NCBI GenBank assembly: GCA_963709175.1
Contig: CAVPVK010000007.1
Span: forward strand, 1,736,001-1,800,000
Source: JANXQG01 sp963709175
Lineage (GTDB): Bacteria > Planctomycetota > Planctomycetia > Pirellulales > Thermoguttaceae
DNA: 64,000 bases
Reading direction: 5' to 3'
The notes beneath the pieces are model-generated. The model ran no database searches and had not been told where the DNA came from. It saw only the letters and a program-made list of their open reading frames with translations. Each line of letters opens with the position of its first letter. Position 1 is the first letter of the stretch. Of this stretch, positions 30,590-39,132 are shown piece after piece. The position numbers and the translations under genes were made by a program.

Positions 30590-33205
30590 ATGCGTTTCCA
30601 TTCGGCTCAAGGCTGCGTGCGGTTCTTCCGCGTTTACGTTGTGTTGCCGGCAGCGGTTTTGCTGATGGCCGGGCTATCGGTCACCTCGGCGCACGGCCAG
30701 ATCGCGGGAAACACCGCCCGCGACATCAGGCCGCTGGTGCAAATCGAGACCACGCCCTCGATCCCCACGGCCGTCGGTATCTTTGATACGGGAGGCACTT
30801 CGCTTTTCATTCCCCCGGAGACGAACTCGCGATTCAACATTGCTGTAGCAAAGAACACGGCGGCCGGGGCGAGCGCGAACTATGGCGTCGTCGGCAATGC
30901 CACGAACTTCTACGTCGGCGGCTTTCTTGGCGGCGCGTTTGATGGTCCGGAGGTTATGACTGCGGTCGGTGCGATCCAAGCCGGCATCGCGTCCCCTACG
31001 CACGTCTACACCGGCTACAGCAACGGCAACACGAAACAATTCACCCGCACTGGCATCTCGGCGAGCTTGACCTATTTCAACACGGCCGGTAATGCCGCCT
31101 ACAGTGAGCCGAATATCGGCGCGGGCTTCTACAATGGAGATGGGGCCGGCCAGGCGCCGCTGGTTGCCGAAGTCGATCCGACCAATGCGGAGTGGCTGCC
31201 GTTCGCCTCGGGGGACGTGGCCGCCGGGGCAACAAACCAGGCCCCAGCGCCTGCCACGCCGAAGGCGCTGGTCGGGCCTACGCTGCGCGACGAGGTGACT
31301 TCGAGCATCACCTTTTTCAATCCTAGTTCGCCGGCCGACGCGGCGCAAATCCCCACGCCCACGGCCAATGCCGATCCCAATTTCCTGATCACGCTTCCGC
31401 TGACGGCGATGAGTCCCACGCTGACAGTGATGCCGTCGTTCACCACCTTTGCCGGCACCAACGGTGCAACTCGCGGGAATCGGCCTTATTACGTCGCGCC
31501 CCTGGTGAATCCGCTCGGCCTGGCTCAGGGAACGGGAACCTTTGCCGGCACGTACCTCGTCGATACGGGCGATCCAACTACGTCTCCGCCCTCGGGAACG
31601 AGCCCGGGCCTCTTGGGAGCGAACATTCTCAACGGCTACGGTCAATACTTCAATTTCCAAACCGGCCAACTATTGCTCTTCGCTCCCCAGACGATGAACG
31701 ACCAGAGCATCGTCGGACCGGGAATCTTGTTCACCGTCGGTCGAACCACGACCGGCCTGGTGGGCACAGGGGTCAACCAGTTGTCCCAGAACGGCTCGAT
31801 CCCGATCAACAACGCCTCTACCAGCACTGCGGGAGGTACGGCGATCCCCAGCGACGGCATCGCTGGCCAGCAGGCCTCGGCGATTTTCCGGACGCAGTTG
31901 ACCCATTCCAACGCAGACTACGTCAACGGGATACAGGCACTGGGTCTGACCGCCGCCGACCACGTCACGGGCTTGTCGCTCGGCGCGGATCAGCCGGGAA
32001 CTCCGACCGAAGGCGTACTCGTGGCGGGGGGTAATGTCTTTTTACCGCAAGCGTCCACGGCGTCAAGCGATCTGCAGACGCTCTCCGGCGCGGCGCCGGC
32101 GGGAAGCTCCGTTTTACCTGGCCCGGTAAACTGCGCCCTCCTCTTTTCCGTGAGTTCCAACAGCGCCGGCGCCCCGGGCAGCGGTGTGGCCGCGCAAGCG
32201 GCGCTTGGCAAGCAGTCGGCCCAGATGTATGTCAGCCTGACTGGAAACTTCCTCAAGGTCGCCGGGACCAACACGCTCATGTACAGCGGCGACTTGCTGG
32301 GCCTGGGACCGAATGCCGGCCCCACGACCGCCGCCGCGGGGCGCGGGCCCGTCGACCAGCTCGGCGACTTTGTGCTCCAGAGTCAACTCGGCTACTACAA
32401 CGGCCCCGCCGACATCTATTCCAAGGGTTCCGTCTCCGCCAATAACGTGCAGCGCAACGCCGACCCGCCGATCACCAAGCCGGATGACACGTTCAATCCA
32501 GCTCAAGGCATCACCCTGACGGGCGGCGGCGCCCCGCTCACCACCCGCGGCGACGTCTATGGCAGCACCTTCGATACCTACTTCACGCTCGACGCCGCAA
32601 GTCCAACCCGCAAGAATAACGGCAACAGTGCCGCCGACATCTTGGTCAATAACAGCGCCGCCCCTGGCTACAACGTCTTCGCCTCCGCCGCCACGATGGG
32701 TTTGAATCCCGCCGACGGCATCGACGCCCTTGCCCTTTCCAGGGTGAATCTCGGTGCGGCGGCCAATGCCCTTGACCCGGGCAAGCCGAACACGTCCACT
32801 TCGTTAATCGGCAACTTCGACGACAACCTCTTCGGCGATTTCGCCGGTGTCGATTCCTTTAACGGCGGCAGCTCCGACTACAGCCTGTTCACGCTTGCCC
32901 CCGGCTCGCCCGACTTGGGCATCTTCGACCCGGTGATCAACCGCGACCTTTCGTCGGCGGATGTCTTCGTCAGCGACTTCGACGGGACCTTCGCCCTCTA
33001 CGCCACCGCCGAAAGCCTCGGTCTACTCCCCAGCGACGTCATCACGGGCCTTAAACCGCTGCCGTACTCTCTCGTCCCCGAGCCTTCGGCCTTGGCGCTC
33101 CTTGCGGCCGGGATGGTCGGGTTGGTCGTCCGCGCTTGGAGGCGGCGAAGACCTGGGGTTGCGCGCACTACTTGCGGGGAAGAAGACGTGACGACACCTG
33201 CCTAG
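30590..33205 (+). CDS. Large PEP-CTERM protein with DTG (aspartyl-protease-like) motifs
   Basis: An 871-residue surface protein. The ATG at 30590 follows AGGAGGT closely, so the longer frame from 30506 is rejected. A long signal region ends near LSVTSAHGQ. Residues of about 55-75 read AVGIFDTGGTSLFIPPE, and a later segment reads TYLVDTGDPTT followed by GLLGANILNGYGQYFNFQTG. The DTG plus LLGANIL pattern recalls retropepsin or pepsin-like folds, but the spacing is not standard. The middle is Ser/Thr/Gly-rich beta-structure. The C-terminus is a textbook PEP-CTERM: VPEPSALALLAAGMVGLVV then a short basic tail, for exosortase-dependent sorting. The proteolytic role is only suggested. Confidence 0.75.
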   Translation: MRFHSAQGCVRFFRVYVVLPAAVLLMAGLSVTSAHGQIAGNTARDIRPLVQIETTPSIPTAVGIFDTGGTSLFIPPETNSRFNIAVAKNTAAGASANYGVVGNATNFYVGGFLGGAFDGPEVMTAVGAIQAGIASPTHVYTGYSNGNTKQFTRTGISASLTYFNTAGNAAYSEPNIGAGFYNGDGAGQAPLVAEVDPTNAEWLPFASGDVAAGATNQAPAPATPKALVGPTLRDEVTSSITFFNPSSPADAAQIPTPTANADPNFLITLPLTAMSPTLTVMPSFTTFAGTNGATRGNRPYYVAPLVNPLGLAQGTGTFAGTYLVDTGDPTTSPPSGTSPGLLGANILNGYGQYFNFQTGQLLLFAPQTMNDQSIVGPGILFTVGRTTTGLVGTGVNQLSQNGSIPINNASTSTAGGTAIPSDGIAGQQASAIFRTQLTHSNADYVNGIQALGLTAADHVTGLSLGADQPGTPTEGVLVAGGNVFLPQASTASSDLQTLSGAAPAGSSVLPGPVNCALLFSVSSNSAGAPGSGVAAQAALGKQSAQMYVSLTGNFLKVAGTNTLMYSGDLLGLGPNAGPTTAAAGRGPVDQLGDFVLQSQLGYYNGPADIYSKGSVSANNVQRNADPPITKPDDTFNPAQGITLTGGGAPLTTRGDVYGSTFDTYFTLDAASPTRKNNGNSAADILVNNSAAPGYNVFASAATMGLNPADGIDALALSRVNLGAAANALDPGKPNTSTSLIGNFDDNLFGDFAGVDSFNGGSSDYSLFTLAPGSPDLGIFDPVINRDLSSADVFVSDFDGTFALYATAESLGLLPSDVITGLKPLPYSLVPEPSALALLAAGMVGLVVRAWRRRRPGVARTTCGEEDVTTPA

Positions 33206-33248
33206 GAAAAAATGCATCGCACCACGGCGGGTAAGTGGTTAGCAGCGT

Positions 33249-33303
33249 AATTCCGGGACGCAGTATCAATTAGCTGCGAAGTTAGTAATGCGTCCCCGGA
33301 ATT
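33249..33303. repeat. REP/MITE-like inverted repeat
   Basis: AATTCCGGGACGCA at 33249-33262 pairs with TGCGTCCCCGGAATT at 33289-33303. Elements with this arm are typical companions of TnpA-REP (IS200-like) transposases. No transposase is present here. It lies between two convergent PEP-CTERM genes and may also stop transcription. Confidence 0.55.
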
Positions 33304-33311
33304 CCCGTTTT

Positions 33312-34967
33312 CTATAGTCGGTTGCCCCAATTCTTCCTCTGTCGCCAAGCGGCGAATGCGGCCAACATTGCACCGGCCAGCAAGAGCACCAGCGTGCCCG
33401 GCTCGGGCACCGGGGCGACCAAGCCCGCCGGCGAGGCCACAAGCGGTGCGGCCGTCGCCGTGGGATCGAAAATGAACGTGCCGCCGGCACCGATGGTCAA
33501 GCTCGAACCTTCGGGCAGGGCGGCGGCTGTGGTCGCTTCAAGCGTGCCGGCAGTTACGAACGTGCCGCCCGTATAGGAGTCGCTGCCGCTCAGGATCAGC
33601 GTGCCGCCTGTGCCGCTCATCGTCAATGAGTAGCCAGCACCATTGTCCGTGATGCTGCTGGCGGTTCCGAATCTGAATGTCCAGGAATTCGTGCCGCCTG
33701 TCGTCGCAGTGAGGTTGTCGGCCAGGATGACGGGAGCGTTGATGGCGTGGGTGCCATCGATCACGGTGATCGTGGCAACGCTGCCCGAATTGTTCAAGGT
33801 CAAGCTGTTGCTGCCGCTGCCGCTCAGCTTATAGCTCACGTTCGTGCTGCCGGAGTTGCCAAACTGAAGCGAGCCAAGCGTCACTGGCGTATCGAGCGTG
33901 ACCGTAACCACCGCACTGGTCGGAACATTGAACGTGGCTCCGACGCCGACGTCGTTGGGCACGCCGTTCGTCCAGTTGCCCGAGTTGCTCCAGCTTCCGC
34001 TACCGGTGGCGCGCCAGGTGGGAACGGGCGTGCTGGGCGACTCCTGCCGGTATAAGCTAGCCACCTGAGCGGCGCTGAGGGCGTAGTTGTAGAATTCCAC
34101 GTCGCGCATCAGCCCGTCGAATGACGCTTGTGTGGTGCTGCCGCCGATGGTGTTGCCGCCAATGACGTAGGTCGAAAAGTCGTAGTTATACAGGTTCCCG
34201 TAGTCGCCCATTGCGTAGCCCGCGGGCTCGCCATTGATGTAAAAGTCGCTGGTTCCCGAACCGTCATAGGTCATGACGACCTGGTTCCACGTGCCGGGAG
34301 TAACGGACGATGTCGAATGATATTGACCGGTCCTCCCGCCCCAGTGATCGACGTAGAGTTCGTATTGGGGCAGCGAGTAACCCTCGCCACCTGCCCCGCT
34401 AATACCAAAGAGATCGCCCTCGCCGCTCACGCCGCCGGTGACGATGGGCATACCCAGTGAATTCTGGTTGCTCACCGGGTCGACCCAAGCCGTGATCGAC
34501 CGCGCGCCGCTCATCGGATAGGAGCCGCTCACAATGACGTATTGATCGCTGCCGTCGAAGCTGCCGACTTGTCCAAAGGCAGGGTCACTGATGGTCGTCG
34601 CGCCACCCATCGCGGTTCCATTGTGCCCGTTGCCCGTCGAATCGATGACTTGCGGCCCCGGACCGCTCCAACTCGCCTCGTTCATGGGGTAGTCGGCGAT
34701 GATGATCTGGCCGTCCGCCCGCGTGGCAACCAAACCGAGCAAAACAAAGACGCCTCCCAGACGCCCAACGCCGCAGCGCAGGCGGTGGTGGGCACAATTG
34801 CCCGATGGATGCAACGAGATTTTACCTAGGGCGGAACGCTTTCGCGTAGGAGATGGCATCGCATTGCCTTCCGCGCATGCCGTTGCCCCGGATCTCCGGG
34901 ATTTGCACCTCGCGGACACCGCCAACCCCGCTTGCAATAAACTTCGAACGATTGTCTTGTCAAACAT
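33312..34967 (-). CDS. LamG-domain PEP-CTERM surface protein
   Basis: A 551-residue protein. The ATG at 34967 is preceded by GAGGA eight bases upstream. An unusual 45-residue, Arg/Lys-rich leader (DKTIVRSLLQAGLAVSARCK) comes before the hydrophobic signal core (VFVLLGLVATRADG). It is nearly the same as the leader of the gene at 37962. The mature part has a LamG/concanavalin-like domain (SFDGSDQYVIVSG, WNQVVMTYDGSG, DFYINGEPAG, GLMRDVEFYNYALSAAQVAS). A beta-strand stalk with autotransporter-type repeats follows (LILSGSDSYTGGTFVTAGTL). The end is PVPEPGTLVLLLAGAMLAAF plus a basic tail, a PEP-CTERM anchor. The likely role is glycan binding at the cell surface. Confidence 0.8.
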   Translation of the reverse strand: MFDKTIVRSLLQAGLAVSARCKSRRSGATACAEGNAMPSPTRKRSALGKISLHPSGNCAHHRLRCGVGRLGGVFVLLGLVATRADGQIIIADYPMNEASWSGPGPQVIDSTGNGHNGTAMGGATTISDPAFGQVGSFDGSDQYVIVSGSYPMSGARSITAWVDPVSNQNSLGMPIVTGGVSGEGDLFGISGAGGEGYSLPQYELYVDHWGGRTGQYHSTSSVTPGTWNQVVMTYDGSGTSDFYINGEPAGYAMGDYGNLYNYDFSTYVIGGNTIGGSTTQASFDGLMRDVEFYNYALSAAQVASLYRQESPSTPVPTWRATGSGSWSNSGNWTNGVPNDVGVGATFNVPTSAVVTVTLDTPVTLGSLQFGNSGSTNVSYKLSGSGSNSLTLNNSGSVATITVIDGTHAINAPVILADNLTATTGGTNSWTFRFGTASSITDNGAGYSLTMSGTGGTLILSGSDSYTGGTFVTAGTLEATTAAALPEGSSLTIGAGGTFIFDPTATAAPLVASPAGLVAPVPEPGTLVLLLAGAMLAAFAAWRQRKNWGNRL

Positions 34968-35085
34968 CTGCTGTTTCCTCACAAGTAAATCTCGGACTTT
35001 CGAGTCCGCATCCGCGCGATGCGGAGCAACTGGTACTGTGACCACGCGATTGCCCCGTGTGACGCGGCCCTCACGGCCTGCCTAC
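34968..35085 (-). promoter_or_regulatory. Conserved structured 5' leader, copy A
   Basis: Read on the minus strand, CCGCATCGCGCGGATGCGG forms a perfect 7-bp hairpin, followed by CGGACTCGAAAGTCCG, a 6-bp hairpin with a CGAA loop. The ribosome binding site comes next. The same leader is upstream of the gene at 37962 (39018-39130) and as an orphan at 37880-37938. It may be a cis-acting RNA. Confidence 0.5.
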
Positions 35086-35140
35086 ATAACAATGCGACCT
35101 TTGCCGGCAAAAAGTGCCAAGCACTCCAAGAGGATTTCTG
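35077..35140 (-). promoter_or_regulatory. Shared upstream element 1 of 3
   Basis: On the minus strand it holds TTGGCACTTTTTGCCGGCAA, then GGTCGCATTGTTATGT. About 50 of 62 positions match the element at 40837-40900, and the same core occurs at 45851-45910. TTGCCG and TATGTA are spaced 16 bases apart like a promoter. It lies 110 bases before the LamG gene start. Confidence 0.55.
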
Positions 35141-35395
35141 CTCTTGCTTGGGCCCAGTCGCGGCCACGTTGCCTCTCCTTGCCGGGAGATGAAAACTGCC
35201 GATCAGTATCTATACGCATACTACGTAAAGGAGATAGAGATTTTCGACGTTGGTCGTTGTCATGGCTTCGACCGGCCGAGGTCGCGATACAGGGTGATAT
35301 TCTGGCAAATCCCGGAATACGGCTGAGTTGACGGAACGATCGGACGGCCAGACAAGAGAAAGCCGGCTGCCATCAACCGACGGGACGTACTTCGC

Positions 35396-37621
35396 TCACG
35401 TTCCCTGAGTGTCGGAACTTGTCTCGGGATGAGGTTTCTCGAGATGGGGCCCGTCTTTCAATTGCTTCCGGGCCTCCAGTTCCTTCCGCCATTTCGCTGC
35501 CTCGTCCTTTTTCTCCAGGGCCTCGTAAAGCTGCACCAATCGCTCCAGGGCCTCGGTTAGGTGGACCTTGCCTTGCGGCGGGATCTTCGCCTCACGCTGT
35601 TTCATCCCTTCGTAGCCGGCGAGCAGCAATGGCTCGGCGTCGGCGTGTCTCCTCTGCCCCAAGAGCGCGCCGCCGAGCATTGACTTGGTGGTGAACGTCG
35701 TCCACGCGTCAGATTGCGTCTTCTCGCGGATGGCCAGGCACTCTCGAAGTACAGGTTCGGCCTCCGCAAAGGCTTTGGCCTGGAGCAACGATAAGGCAAT
35801 CGGCGCCAAATGTCCAGCCAGTTGTGGGCTTTCCTTCGGCAACTGCGCACGCGCATCGGCCAGTAGCTCTTCCGTCAGCGTGACGGCCTGGCCGGTCTTC
35901 CCCGCCTGGACGTAGGCGGCGAGTAAGAAAGTGCCTGCCGAGCGAAGCTCGGAGTATTTCTTCCCGCCTCGATAGGCCTCTTCAAAGAGCGGCAGGGCCA
36001 GGTCCAGCTTCCCTGCTGACTGATATGCACTGGCGAGTTTGCTCTTACTAATGAGCGTGCGCGGTTGAGGGGAACAGGAGGCGAGGTAGCGTTTCAGCGT
36101 ATCCTCGAAAAGCGGGATGGCCAGTTCGAGCTTTCCGGCAGCCTGGTATGCCAGGGCAAGGTTGCTCATAATCTGAAGCGTGTAGGGATGGTCGGGGCCA
36201 AAATACAATATCGCACCCTTCAATGTCTCCTTGAAGAGTGTCACCGCCAAATCCAGTTTCCCGACTGCCTGGTACGCCGCGGCGAGTTCGCCCATGTCGG
36301 CGAGCGTGTCAGGATGGTTGGGGCCGAGCCTCGCTCGCGTGCGATTCAGAGTCTCTTCGCAGAGCGGCACGACCAAGTCCGGTTTCCCCGTTGCCCGATA
36401 TAATAGCGCGAGGTTGCGCATGCAGTTGCGCAAAGCTGGAAGTTCGGGGCTGAAACAGCGTTGTCGCATAAGCATCATCGTTTCCTCGCAGAGCGGCAGG
36501 GCCAGGTCGAGCATCCCGGCGGCCTGGTACGCAGCAGCGAGGTTGTACATGCTGGTGAGCGTGTCCGGATGATTGGCACCGAGCGTTTCTTTCTTGATTT
36601 TCAACGTCTCCTCCAAGAGCGGAATAGCCAAGTTCGGCTCCCCATACGCCCGATACGCGTTGCCTAGGTCCTCGATAATGGCGAGCGTGTCCGGATCATC
36701 GGGGCCACGCGTCACTTTCATGAGCTTCGACGTACCCTTACCGAGCGGCAGGGACTGATCCGACTTGCCTGAATTCAGATACAGATCCGCCATTTCCTGG
36801 CCGCCAATCGTGGCGAGTGTGTCGGGATGTCGGATGGCGGCCTTTTGCCGGACCAGAGCGGCGGAACGTTGCAGGTAACTGATCGCCTTTCCGTACTCTC
36901 CCACACTGCGATAGGTATTGCCCACCGTTCGCAGAATCTCCGCCTGGACCAGCGGTTGGTTGGGAAAGTTCGCGTCGATCTTTTCCGGCGACAATTCGTG
37001 GGCCGCGCGGTCGAGCAAGTCGCGAATGGTTGGGTTTTGCTTCGCCTCGGCTGGAAAGCCGCCGGCTCGTAGCAGGGCGTTAGCCTGGGTCCGCAAGTCG
37101 GCCTGACCGAGCAGCTTGTTCTGCAGAAAGTCCCGAACCGACTGGGCGACCTGTTTCTCTTCCTCCACCCTAGTTTTCTCGGCCGCGACCTGCGCCAACT
37201 GTTCGCCCGCTAGCTTTTCGCTGGCCTCGGCCCTGGCTCGCTGCCGCTTGGCCTCAGCCCGGCTGCCCTGGGCTTCCTCCTCCGCAGTCCGTGCGGCCAT
37301 CTCCGCGCGGGTCACCCGCGCCGCCTGCCAGATGCTGAAGGCCCCGCCCGTCAGGAGCAGCAAGCCGATCGCCGCGGCGGTCGTCCATGCAGCGCGATAC
37401 CGGTGGGGAACGCCAGCCACCGTTTGCTCCGTGCCACCCGTAATCGGCCAGTCGAGCAGGAGCCTGGCACGGTCGTGAGCGCGGAGCAGAAACTCGACGC
37501 GTTGCCGTAGAATGGGGTCGGTTGCACACGATTCACCCAAGTAGGCGGCCCGCGCTTCGACCGACGGCAGGGCCGCAATGGCGGCAAAGATGGATTCGGT
37601 ACGGTCGGGAGTCTCAGTCAT
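35396..37621 (-). CDS. TPR membrane protein, kinase-less paralogue of the kinase-TPR gene
   Basis: A 741-residue protein. The N-terminal 45 residues (PILRQRVEFLLRAHD) match the N-terminus of the kinase at 45825 (PTLRQRVEALLKAHH). The kinase domain that should follow is absent, and after a short linker comes a membrane helix (WTTAAAIGLLLLTGGAFSIW). Then a Glu/Ala/Arg coiled coil (RAEASEKLAGEQLAQVAAEK) leads into TPR-like repeats of the LGxNHPDTLxxMxNLAxAYQAAGKLDLALPLFEETL type (about 10). The repeats are closest to those of the kinase gene. There is no FGE domain. It could act as a decoy or adaptor for kinase-TPR partners. The start at 37621 (MTETPDRTESIF) is the only reasonable ATG. Confidence 0.8.
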   Translation of the reverse strand: MTETPDRTESIFAAIAALPSVEARAAYLGESCATDPILRQRVEFLLRAHDRARLLLDWPITGGTEQTVAGVPHRYRAAWTTAAAIGLLLLTGGAFSIWQAARVTRAEMAARTAEEEAQGSRAEAKRQRARAEASEKLAGEQLAQVAAEKTRVEEEKQVAQSVRDFLQNKLLGQADLRTQANALLRAGGFPAEAKQNPTIRDLLDRAAHELSPEKIDANFPNQPLVQAEILRTVGNTYRSVGEYGKAISYLQRSAALVRQKAAIRHPDTLATIGGQEMADLYLNSGKSDQSLPLGKGTSKLMKVTRGPDDPDTLAIIEDLGNAYRAYGEPNLAIPLLEETLKIKKETLGANHPDTLTSMYNLAAAYQAAGMLDLALPLCEETMMLMRQRCFSPELPALRNCMRNLALLYRATGKPDLVVPLCEETLNRTRARLGPNHPDTLADMGELAAAYQAVGKLDLAVTLFKETLKGAILYFGPDHPYTLQIMSNLALAYQAAGKLELAIPLFEDTLKRYLASCSPQPRTLISKSKLASAYQSAGKLDLALPLFEEAYRGGKKYSELRSAGTFLLAAYVQAGKTGQAVTLTEELLADARAQLPKESPQLAGHLAPIALSLLQAKAFAEAEPVLRECLAIREKTQSDAWTTFTTKSMLGGALLGQRRHADAEPLLLAGYEGMKQREAKIPPQGKVHLTEALERLVQLYEALEKKDEAAKWRKELEARKQLKDGPHLEKPHPETSSDTQGT

Positions 37622-37879
37622 GGCTCGGTTCTCATAGGATTAAGGTGACGGATCTCAAAGCAGCGGCATAGCGGGATAATTCAATGCTAATCCTATGCTG
37701 CGTTGTTTGAAAAGTCAGGCGCGAGTCAAATCGCCTGCCGGCCAAAAACAAACGATGGTTTCCTGACTTATTGACGCCGGCCCTACCCCTTGTGCGCGGC
37801 GGTGGAGGTGACGTGGGGGGTAGAGTCGAGGTGTGGCGCGGTGGTTTAGGCTTCGGCTTACTTCCGTGTCGGGGTTTGT

Positions 37880-37938
37880 TCTCCCTGCAACTAGATCTCG
37901 ACTTTCAGATCCGCATCCACGCGATGCGGAGCAACTGG
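37880..37938 (-). promoter_or_regulatory. Orphan copy C of the structured leader
   Basis: The hairpin CCGCATCGCGTGGATGCGG and flanks match copies A and B. No ORF with the usual leader peptide follows. It is 260 bases upstream of the TPR gene start, in a 340-base gap with no other gene, so it may be a remnant or may serve that gene. Confidence 0.45.
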
Positions 37939-37961
37939 TGATCGAGGGTGGTTGACGCCCG

Positions 37962-39017
37962 TCAAGCTTTCACAGGGCGATTCGTCCCACGTCGCCGCCC
38001 CCGCGCGTATCCAATCAACCCGGTCGCGCCGACGCCGAGGAGGACGAAGGCAGAAGGTTCGGGCGCGGGGGTTGGAGCGAAGGCCAAGTCGGATGGCCCG
38101 CTCAACCCGCTGGCATACGTCGATTTCACCCCGCCGGGCGTGAATTCGTAGATGTTTCCCGAGCCGGCGTCGGCCTCGAAGAGATTACCGTTGCTGTCGA
38201 ATGCCAGGCCGGCCGGGTCGTTCAACCCGGTCGCAAATGTGGATTTCACCCCGCCGGGCGTGAATTCGTAGATGTTTCCCGAGCCGAGATCCGCCTCGAA
38301 GAGATCGCCGCTGCTGTTGAATGCCAGGCCAGTTGGCCTGTTTAACCCAGCCGCAAATGTGGATCGAATCCCGCCGGGCGTGAATTCGTAGATGTTTTCC
38401 GAAGCGCCGCCGGCGACGAAGAGATCGCCGTTACTGTTGAATGCCATGAAACCTGGCCTGCTGCTCAACCCACTCGCGAAGGTAGATTCAATCCCGGCCG
38501 GCGTGAATTCGTAGATGCTTCCATAGCTACCGTTAGCTTGCTCGGTGGTGCCGACGCCTACGAAGAGATCGCCGCTGCTATCGAATGCCAGGCTAAATGG
38601 CTGATAAAACCCGGCGGCGGCGAAGGTGGATTGAGTCCCGTTTGGCGCGAATTGAAAGATGGATCCGCCGGGGTCCTCGGTCGAGAAGAGGTCGCCGTTG
38701 GTGTTGAATGCCAAGCCGACCGCCGCGACGCCGCTGGCGAAGGTAGTGGATGTCCCGTTCGGCGTCAACTCCTCAATGTTGTTGCCTAGGCTCACGAAGA
38801 GATTATCGGCCACGACTTCCTGCGTATTGGACACGAATCCCGCGACGATAGCCGCAAAAAACTGAAGGGCGATAGCGAGGGCGGAACGCTTTCTCGTATG
38901 AGATAGCGTCACAATGCGCTCCGCGCATGCTGTGACACCGGACCTTGGCGATTTGCACCTCGCGGACACCGCCAACCCTGCTTGCAATGAATTTCGAACG
39001 ATCGTCTTGTCAGACAT
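37962..39017 (-). CDS. NHL-like beta-propeller PEP-CTERM protein
   Basis: A 351-residue protein. The ATG at 39017 has GAGGAG seven bases upstream. It has the same N-terminal leader as the 33312 gene (DKTIVRNSLQAGLAVSARCK), then a hydrophobic signal core. The mature part has about six repeats of roughly 40 residues of the form GLNDPAGLAFDSNGNLFEAD then GNIYEFTPGGVKSTF, the pattern of NHL or SMP30-like propellers. Three of them are nearly identical at the DNA level (120-bp units), so they arose by recent duplication. The end APEPSAFVLLGVGATGLIGY and a basic tail form a PEP-CTERM anchor. It is 115 bases downstream of the delta-60 gene and probably in its transcript. Confidence 0.75.
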   Translation of the reverse strand: MSDKTIVRNSLQAGLAVSARCKSPRSGVTACAERIVTLSHTRKRSALAIALQFFAAIVAGFVSNTQEVVADNLFVSLGNNIEELTPNGTSTTFASGVAAVGLAFNTNGDLFSTEDPGGSIFQFAPNGTQSTFAAAGFYQPFSLAFDSSGDLFVGVGTTEQANGSYGSIYEFTPAGIESTFASGLSSRPGFMAFNSNGDLFVAGGASENIYEFTPGGIRSTFAAGLNRPTGLAFNSSGDLFEADLGSGNIYEFTPGGVKSTFATGLNDPAGLAFDSNGNLFEADAGSGNIYEFTPGGVKSTYASGLSGPSDLAFAPTPAPEPSAFVLLGVGATGLIGYARGRRRGTNRPVKA

Positions 39018-39130
39018 TTCCCGTCTCCTCATAAGTAGATCTTGAACTTTCATGTCCGCATCGACGCGGTGCGGAGCAACTGTTACTGTGACCACGCAAC
39101 TGCTGCGTGTGAATCGGCCCTTACGGCCGG
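39018..39130 (-). promoter_or_regulatory. Conserved structured 5' leader, copy B
   Basis: It aligns with copy A (34968-35085) over about 110 bases without a gap, including GCTCCGCACCGCGTCGATGC. The hairpin is kept with one weakened pair. It fills the gap between the delta-60 stop and the propeller gene start. Confidence 0.5.
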
Positions 39131-39132
39131 CC

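Noticed and set aside
35110..35124. TTGGCACTTTTTGC as a sigma54 promoter
   Set aside because: The GG and GC are 8 bases apart instead of 10, and the third copy lacks the TTGC half, so the spacing does not fit.
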